Shown here in pieces: positions 32,396 to 37,386 of a stretch of DNA of 37,386 bases. This stretch comes from Pelagibacteraceae bacterium AG-325-E08 (lineage in GTDB: Bacteria > Pseudomonadota > Alphaproteobacteria > Pelagibacterales > Pelagibacteraceae). Position 1 is the stretch's first letter, and each line of letters starts with the position of its first letter. The translations under genes and the position numbers were made by a program. The notes below the pieces were generated by a model. The model was given only the letters and a program-made list of their open reading frames with translations. It had not been told where the DNA came from and did not search any database. The stretch lies in NCBI GenBank assembly GCA_003282985.1, contig QBYE01000013.1:1-37386 (forward strand), written 5' to 3'.

Positions 32396-33100
32396 ATGTC
32401 TTATAAAATTTATAGTGTTAAAAAAATTGATCCAAATTTATTATCTGTAATTGATATTTTGAAGGAACATAAAATAAATTACTGGATTTGCCACGGTACT
32501 TTACTGGGTATTATTAGAGACAAAAAACTTATTTCATGGGATCATGATATTGATATTGGTGTACTTGAAAATAAAAAATACCGAAAATTATTACCAATTA
32601 TTTTTAAACAAAAAGGTTTTAAAGAGATTAAAAAAACTTTTTTGAAAAATGATGGAATGTTGAAATTTATTAAAAATGGAGGCAGAGAAATAGATATAAA
32701 TTTTTACCAAATAGATAAAAATAAAAAAACAGTTTTTGTTAAATGGCATATTCCAAAAAATTTTTTAATGAAAGTTATAGATGCACTATCTTTTGCAAAG
32801 ACTTATAGGGGAAATTTATATAAATTGATAAATTTTTTTGGTTTTGCTGAAAGTTTTTTTTTATATATAAAAAAAGTTTTAGTTCTATCAGGTTTTTTTT
32901 ATTCTTATGCAGGTTATTCTCATCATCAAAATTATGCTTTTAAAGTTAGAAAATATAATTTTTCTGGATTAAAGGTACTTGTTCCAAGTGATTTTAATGG
33001 GTATTTAAGAGATTTATATGGAAGAAATTGGAGAACCCCAATTAAAAAATTTAGTTGGATAAAAAACAGCCCATCTACGATTTTAATTCAAAGTAAATGA
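32396..33100 (+). CDS. LicD family phospho/phosphonotransferase
   Basis: LicD proteins transfer phosphocholine or related head groups from a CDP/CMP carrier to surface sugars. The 234 residues show the family core YWICHGTLLGIIRDKKLISW followed by DHDIDIG (metal-binding Asp residues near 49-54), IDINFYQID in the middle, and VPSDFNGYLRDLYGRNWRTP near the C-terminus. As the last gene of the phosphonate run, 26 bp after the cytidylyltransferase, it is a good candidate for putting aminoethylphosphonate on the glycan. The donor is inferred from context. Confidence 0.88.
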   Translation: MSYKIYSVKKIDPNLLSVIDILKEHKINYWICHGTLLGIIRDKKLISWDHDIDIGVLENKKYRKLLPIIFKQKGFKEIKKTFLKNDGMLKFIKNGGREIDINFYQIDKNKKTVFVKWHIPKNFLMKVIDALSFAKTYRGNLYKLINFFGFAESFFLYIKKVLVLSGFFYSYAGYSHHQNYAFKVRKYNFSGLKVLVPSDFNGYLRDLYGRNWRTPIKKFSWIKNSPSTILIQSK

Positions 33101-33163
33101 AAATCTTTTGTATTAATCATTTAAAAAAGTGAAAAAAAAAGTAAATATTAATTATTAAATTTA

Positions 33164-34912
33164 ATGAACGCTTTTAAAAATCTTTGGTCATTTTTCAATA
33201 AGCAAGATAAATTATTTTTTTTAATAATTGTTTTAATGTCGATAATTCAAGCGCTTTTAGAAATGATTGGCATAGCTATAATAATTCCTTTAATCACTTT
33301 CTTACTAAAGCCTGAAGAATTAATGAAATATGATTTTTTTAGTAATTATGTTAATTTAGACTCAATAAGTTTGCAATCAGATTTTCTCTTAATATTTTGC
33401 ATAGTTTTTTTTCTTATATTTTTGATAAAAAATTTCTTTATAGTTTTATCTAACAAATTAGTTTTTAAATTTATTTATAATTTTCGTAATAACCTATATT
33501 TGAGACTTTTAAAAAATATCCTACATCAAAATTATAATTTTTATGTGGAAAATAATACTTCAAAAATTTCAAATATTTTAAACACTCAAATCGATACTTA
33601 CACACTGTACGTTTTGAGACCAACAATATTTTTTGTAAGTGAATTAATTATATTTTTAGGAATTTTTTTACTTATAATTTTGGGAGGTTTTTTTCACAGT
33701 TTACTTTTTATGATCCCAATTCTTTTATTCTCAATATTAATTTTAAAAAAAATTAATAAGTCAATCAAATCATGGTCCATAGTTCGAATAAATGAAAATC
33801 AAAAATTAATTAATTCAAGTTTCAATTTAATTAACAGTATTAAAGAAATTATTCTTTATGGAAAAATTGCAGATTTAATTAAAAAATTTAAACAACCAGT
33901 AAAATTATTATCTGATATAGAGATTAAAAATAGTGTGATAAATATTTATCCTAAGATATTACTTGAACAATCTTTAATTTTAATACTTGTAATAATTATA
34001 CTTTCAATGAGTTTTGCAGGAAAGATTAATGATGAAATAATAATAACATTGAGTTTTTATCTGGCAGCAGCATATAGGGTATTACCATCAATAAACAAAA
34101 TATTTAATTCAATTCAACATCTTAAATTTGGAAAGCCTTCATACAGCAATATAAGAGAATACTTTGATTTGGATTATAAAATAAAATTCTTTGAAAATAG
34201 TCAAAATAATGTTTTTGATTTTAAAGATAAAATTGAAATAGAAAATTTAAACTTTGAGTATGTTAAAAACAAAAAAGTATTAAATAACATCAACATAAAA
34301 ATAAAAAAAAATAAAATTATTGGTATTTTAGGAAATAGTGGTTCTGGTAAAACTACCTTAATAAATTTACTAGCACAATTATTAAACCTCCAAAGTGGTA
34401 AAATTACAATTGATGGAAAAATAATTGAAAACACAAATGACAAAAGAAAATTTCAGAATCTTATTTCAATTACATCACAAGATTCTTTTTTATTTGATGG
34501 TACTATAAAAGATAATATAGTATTTGGATCAGATAAAAAGTTTTCAAATCAAGATTTTAATAAATCTATTGAGATGGCTCAATTGGATGATGTCATTAAA
34601 CAAATGCCATCAGGCATAAATGAAAATATTGGCTCAGAAATTAAAACTTTATCTTCAGGTCAAAAGCAAAGAATTACAATTGCTAGGTCATTTTATAACA
34701 AAAGACAATTAATGATTTTTGATGAAGCAACGAATTCGCTTGATAATCAAAATGAGAGACAAATTATAGAAAACTTAAAATCGTATTCAAAAAATAGCAG
34801 CATAATTATAATTTCACATAATTTAGATAATTTAAAGATTTGTGATCATATATATAAATTAAATGAAGGAAATTTATTAGAATTAAATTTAGAAAATCTA
34901 AAAAAAATTTAA
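33164..34912 (+). CDS. ABC transporter, PglK/MsbA-like flippase (fused TMD-NBD)
   Basis: Half-size exporter of 582 residues: an N-terminal membrane domain with six predicted helices (about 18-310) and a C-terminal ATPase. The ATPase has Walker A GNSGSGKT (390-397), the Q-loop SQDSFLFDGTIKDNI, signature LSSGQKQR (496-503), Walker B LMIFDEA (516-522) and the H-loop ISHNLDNL. The length and fusion fit PglK-like flippases for lipid-linked oligosaccharides as well as MsbA-type lipid exporters. No Wzx flippase is in the window, so this is the best candidate to move the island's glycan across the inner membrane. Confidence 0.9.
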   Translation: MNAFKNLWSFFNKQDKLFFLIIVLMSIIQALLEMIGIAIIIPLITFLLKPEELMKYDFFSNYVNLDSISLQSDFLLIFCIVFFLIFLIKNFFIVLSNKLVFKFIYNFRNNLYLRLLKNILHQNYNFYVENNTSKISNILNTQIDTYTLYVLRPTIFFVSELIIFLGIFLLIILGGFFHSLLFMIPILLFSILILKKINKSIKSWSIVRINENQKLINSSFNLINSIKEIILYGKIADLIKKFKQPVKLLSDIEIKNSVINIYPKILLEQSLILILVIIILSMSFAGKINDEIIITLSFYLAAAYRVLPSINKIFNSIQHLKFGKPSYSNIREYFDLDYKIKFFENSQNNVFDFKDKIEIENLNFEYVKNKKVLNNINIKIKKNKIIGILGNSGSGKTTLINLLAQLLNLQSGKITIDGKIIENTNDKRKFQNLISITSQDSFLFDGTIKDNIVFGSDKKFSNQDFNKSIEMAQLDDVIKQMPSGINENIGSEIKTLSSGQKQRITIARSFYNKRQLMIFDEATNSLDNQNERQIIENLKSYSKNSSIIIISHNLDNLKICDHIYKLNEGNLLELNLENLKKI

Positions 34913-34939
34913 ATCAAATTAATATTTAAATTAAGATTA

Positions 34940-36250
34940 TTAATTCTCATATATTTTTTTAAAATAATAAAGATAAAAACCTATATAATAATAATTAATT
35001 ATAGACATCCAATTATTAAAAAAATTACCAGATGGTAAAAAAGGGAAAAGATTCATAAACAGTGCTGCTGAAATCAATAAAAAACAATTTTTATCTACTG
35101 TGCTTATTCTTTTTTTAAATGATCTTAAAATATTCAAAACAATAAAGAAAATACTTAAAAAGTAGAAAAAAAAACCAACTAACCCTGTTTCTGATAAAAT
35201 TTGTACTGCAATATTATGAGGATGCGTGGAACAAACAGCATTTGGATATGGTGGAGCATAATCTACTTTTCTACAATAAAACCTAAATCCTTTGGGACCA
35301 GCTCCAAAAAATGGATTTTTTTTAAATAACTCATAGGCAACAACGTAATGTCCCTGATGATCAGATGAATATACCCTTATATTATCTATGATTTCTTTTT
35401 TTAAGTCGAGGTTTTCCTTATTTTTATAATAATTTGGATCTAGCTCAAAAAACAGATGATTAGTAATTTGATTAAAACTTTTTACAAATATTCTACCAAA
35501 TGGATCCGATTTACCAATTTTTAAAAAAGAAAAAGTAATTATAAAAAATATCATTACACCTAAAGATATTAAATAAATTTTTCTTAAATTTTTAATCAAT
35601 AAAATTATAAAAATATTAAAAAATAAGAGTAAAAAAAAAGAAACTCTACCTGCTGCAAGATATATAGTTAAAAAGTATAAGCCTAAAAAAAAACATAGAA
35701 AAATATCTTTTCTTTTAAAATCAAAATTACTTAAAATTAGTATTAACATCACTAACGGTAATAATTTAATCAGAAAACTACCAAGTATAGCTTCATTATT
35801 AAATATTCCTGTTATTCTTCCCTGATAAATTTCAAAACCAAAAATATTTTTTCCATTAAAAAATTGAAAAAACGAGTCAAAGAAAATGAAGAATAAAAAT
35901 ACTATAAGATATTTTAAAAATTTGTTATTTATGAATAATAAAATTTTTTTATCTCCGTCTAAAATAAAAAAAACAGCAATTGATAAAAAAACATACCTTA
36001 TATGAAATATAGATGAATATTTTAGATTATCACTGATTTGTAAATATCCATTTACAGCAACATAAATTGAAAAAAATATTAAAAAAATTATAATTTTATT
36101 TTTATAAAATTCCAAATTCTTGTTCTTGTAAAAAAAGTATAAAGTTATTAATAAAACTAAAGTTTCAGAAACTGCAATACCTATTATAAAAACAAAAGGG
36201 ATTAAAAAAAGAAAATAAATAGATGTTTGATAAAGTTTATTATTTAACAT
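34940..36250 (-). CDS. O-antigen ligase/polymerase family membrane protein (WaaL-like)
   Basis: The 436-residue protein has 10-12 membrane helices and a large periplasmic loop before the last ones. The loop carries FFGAGPKGFRFYCRK and CSTHPHNIAVQILSETGLVGFF, the H-x-x-N and G-GP patterns of the Wzy_C/O-antigen ligase family. It would join the finished glycan to lipid A-core or polymerise it. It is convergent with the ABC gene with a 27-bp gap. Its C-terminus, FPFLPSGNFFNNW onward, is matched by the small ORF at 24735-24905. Confidence 0.88.
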   Translation of the reverse strand: MLNNKLYQTSIYFLFLIPFVFIIGIAVSETLVLLITLYFFYKNKNLEFYKNKIIIFLIFFSIYVAVNGYLQISDNLKYSSIFHIRYVFLSIAVFFILDGDKKILLFINNKFLKYLIVFLFFIFFDSFFQFFNGKNIFGFEIYQGRITGIFNNEAILGSFLIKLLPLVMLILILSNFDFKRKDIFLCFFLGLYFLTIYLAAGRVSFFLLLFFNIFIILLIKNLRKIYLISLGVMIFFIITFSFLKIGKSDPFGRIFVKSFNQITNHLFFELDPNYYKNKENLDLKKEIIDNIRVYSSDHQGHYVVAYELFKKNPFFGAGPKGFRFYCRKVDYAPPYPNAVCSTHPHNIAVQILSETGLVGFFFYFLSIFFIVLNILRSFKKRISTVDKNCFLLISAALFMNLFPFLPSGNFFNNWMSIINYYYIGFYLYYFKKIYEN

Positions 36251-36279
36251 TTAATTTTATTCATTTGAAAATTATGTAT

Positions 36280-37386
36280 TTAAATTATTTTATTTAAATG
36301 ATAAAAAAAGTTATCGTTAAAACCATTATATTTTTTATTATATAAATCAAGATAATTAGAAATCGTATTCCTGACTTTTTTTCTTTCCCACCATTCATCA
36401 ATATTATTTAAATTTTGATTAACAAAATTTGAAGCTCTAACAGGGTCGTCAAAGAATATATGATTTTTTTTCATTTCAAGATAAATTTTTTTTGATGATT
36501 TTTTAAGATATACATAATTTTTATCAAATAGGATGATAGATGGTATATTTGCTTGTAGAGAATTCAGGAACGCCGTACCATTGTACGTAAAAATTACTAA
36601 CTTTTTATTTTCAATATCTTGATAAAAATTTTTTATATTTGAGACGTGTAAATTTTTACATTTTTTTGTAAGTAAATTTTTTAAACGTGTGTCAATTTCT
36701 TTTTTTGGGCAATTAGAATTTAGATTTTTAAATCTAAGATAAATTTTTTTTTTAATTTGGTGTTTAATTTTTTCTAAAAAAATATCTAAAAAATTAATAT
36801 AACTTTCACTTTTATAATTATCCATTGTTCCATTATCAAAATACAAGAATTTATGTGGAGTCTGAGTTACTAATAAGATTTTTTTAAATTCTTTTTCAAA
36901 TTTTTTAAGTTTAGGCTCAATTATACCAAAGCATGGTAAAACTTTTTTATTTTTATTTACCCATCCCCAACTTAAAAAATAATCACTTATTTTTATTTCA
37001 TGTTTTTCCTCAAAAATTAATTCATTTTGACCATAATTACCTCCATGCTGCCTACATATCAATTTTGTTTTATTGTTTAGTTTTTCACTTAGCCATATCT
37101 TAAATAATGTATCCTTCCAAACACCATTTGCAGTAAGAACTACTTTGGCTTTATTGGGATAAATTTTTTTTGCACTTAAAAGATTATTATTAAAATCTTC
37201 TAAATAAAATTTAGGAATAAAAATATATATTAATTCTTTTAAAATTTTTTCTATTTCATTTTTAGATTTTAAATTTTTAAATTTATTTCTTTTTTCTAAA
37301 GAAATTTTTTCATTAGAAAAACTTGTTTCAAGAAATGATGGATACAAAATTGGAAATTGTTTAAGTTTTAAAATTAAATGTAAAAT
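36280..37386 (-). CDS. LIC12162-like surface-carbohydrate transferase, 5' end beyond window
   Basis: The frame is open from 37386 to the stop at 36280, at least 368 residues, so the true start is outside the window; a TTG at 37347 is only an internal codon. Features include a KVVLTANGVWKDTLFKIWL segment, the ICRQHGGNYGQNE motif, and a C-terminal region with FTYNGTAFLNSLQANIPSIIL that resembles the donor-binding half of GT-B enzymes. The pattern recalls the LIC12162 family of large transferases in O-antigen clusters. Substrate is unknown. It ends 29 bp before the ligase gene and points the same way. Confidence 0.7.
   Translation of the reverse strand: MLHLILKLKQFPILYPSFLETSFSNEKISLEKRNKFKNLKSKNEIEKILKELIYIFIPKFYLEDFNNNLLSAKKIYPNKAKVVLTANGVWKDTLFKIWLSEKLNNKTKLICRQHGGNYGQNELIFEEKHEIKISDYFLSWGWVNKNKKVLPCFGIIEPKLKKFEKEFKKILLVTQTPHKFLYFDNGTMDNYKSESYINFLDIFLEKIKHQIKKKIYLRFKNLNSNCPKKEIDTRLKNLLTKKCKNLHVSNIKNFYQDIENKKLVIFTYNGTAFLNSLQANIPSIILFDKNYVYLKKSSKKIYLEMKKNHIFFDDPVRASNFVNQNLNNIDEWWERKKVRNTISNYLDLYNKKYNGFNDNFFYHLNKII

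Noticed and set aside
33101..33163. Promoter for the ABC transporter gene
   Set aside because: The 63-bp spacer is almost pure A/T; several TATAAT-like strings occur but none pairs with a credible -35 box.
37321..37347. TTG at 37347 as the real start of the last minus-strand gene
   Set aside because: The same frame stays open to the window edge with plausible sequence (KLKQFPI before the Tyr-Pro), and the family is much longer, so the gene is cut by the window.

Overview
The window looks like a chromosomal segment of a SAR11-type alphaproteobacterium (Candidatus Pelagibacter or a close relative). The evidence is the very high A+T content, the Lys/Asn/Ile-rich proteins, spacers of a few bases with many ATGA or TAATG overlaps, alphaproteobacterial gene order (tol-pal next to yebC, zapA next to tkt-gap-pgk-fba, trcR next to rpmE), and a 5S rRNA gene standing alone beside a surface-polysaccharide island. 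That last arrangement matches what has been reported for hypervariable region 2 of Ca. P. ubique, which lies between the 23S and 5S genes. The species call is inference from these traits; no database was searched.

Layout. (1) 1-7309, minus strand: DUF4164-like and zapA, 5-formyl-THF cyclo-ligase, ymdB, yebC, a phage-type RuvC-like nuclease, then tolQ-tolR-tolA-tolB-pal, closed by a strong terminator. (2) 7365-15579, plus strand: a compact operon-like run of carbon metabolism (tkt, gap, pgk, class I fba), thiE, efp, suhB, rpmE, trcR, rpsU and initiator tRNA. (3) 15589-19476, minus strand, converging on the tRNA: 5S rRNA, rpmJ, a 36-residue aa3 oxidase subunit IV-like protein, split transhydrogenase pntAA-pntAB-pntB, and a transaldolase. 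Two genes here, rpmJ and the subunit IV-like protein, are very short. (4) 19530-37386: hypervariable surface island.

The island has two parts. The minus-strand block 19530-27595 encodes nucleotide-sugar enzymes (RfbF, RfbG and an SDR for a CDP-6-deoxyhexose; a GDP-mannose 3,5-epimerase-like enzyme), a WecA-type initiating transferase, WecG-type and family 2 glycosyltransferases and a large membrane protein. The block 27592-33100 is an apparently complete phosphonate module built around a divergent promoter: PEP mutase fused to a cytidylyltransferase-like domain, phosphonopyruvate decarboxylase, a class V (2-aminoethylphosphonate-type) aminotransferase, a separate cytidylyltransferase, and two candidate head-group transferases (a CDP-alcohol phosphatidyltransferase relative and a LicD protein). 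An ABC flippase, an O-antigen ligase-like protein and an edge-truncated LIC12162-like transferase follow.

Working model (inference): PEP -> phosphonopyruvate -> phosphonoacetaldehyde -> 2-aminoethylphosphonate -> CMP-aminoethylphosphonate -> transfer to a surface glycan (LicD) and/or a lipid. The glycan is built by the neighbouring glycosyltransferases, flipped by the ABC protein and ligated to a lipid anchor. The most interesting points are the phosphonate module, the apparent reciprocal decay of its two cytidylyltransferases joined by a shared 46-bp 3' repeat, the private sigma70-like promoter of the detached 5S gene, and a small ORF that looks like the stump of an O-antigen ligase.
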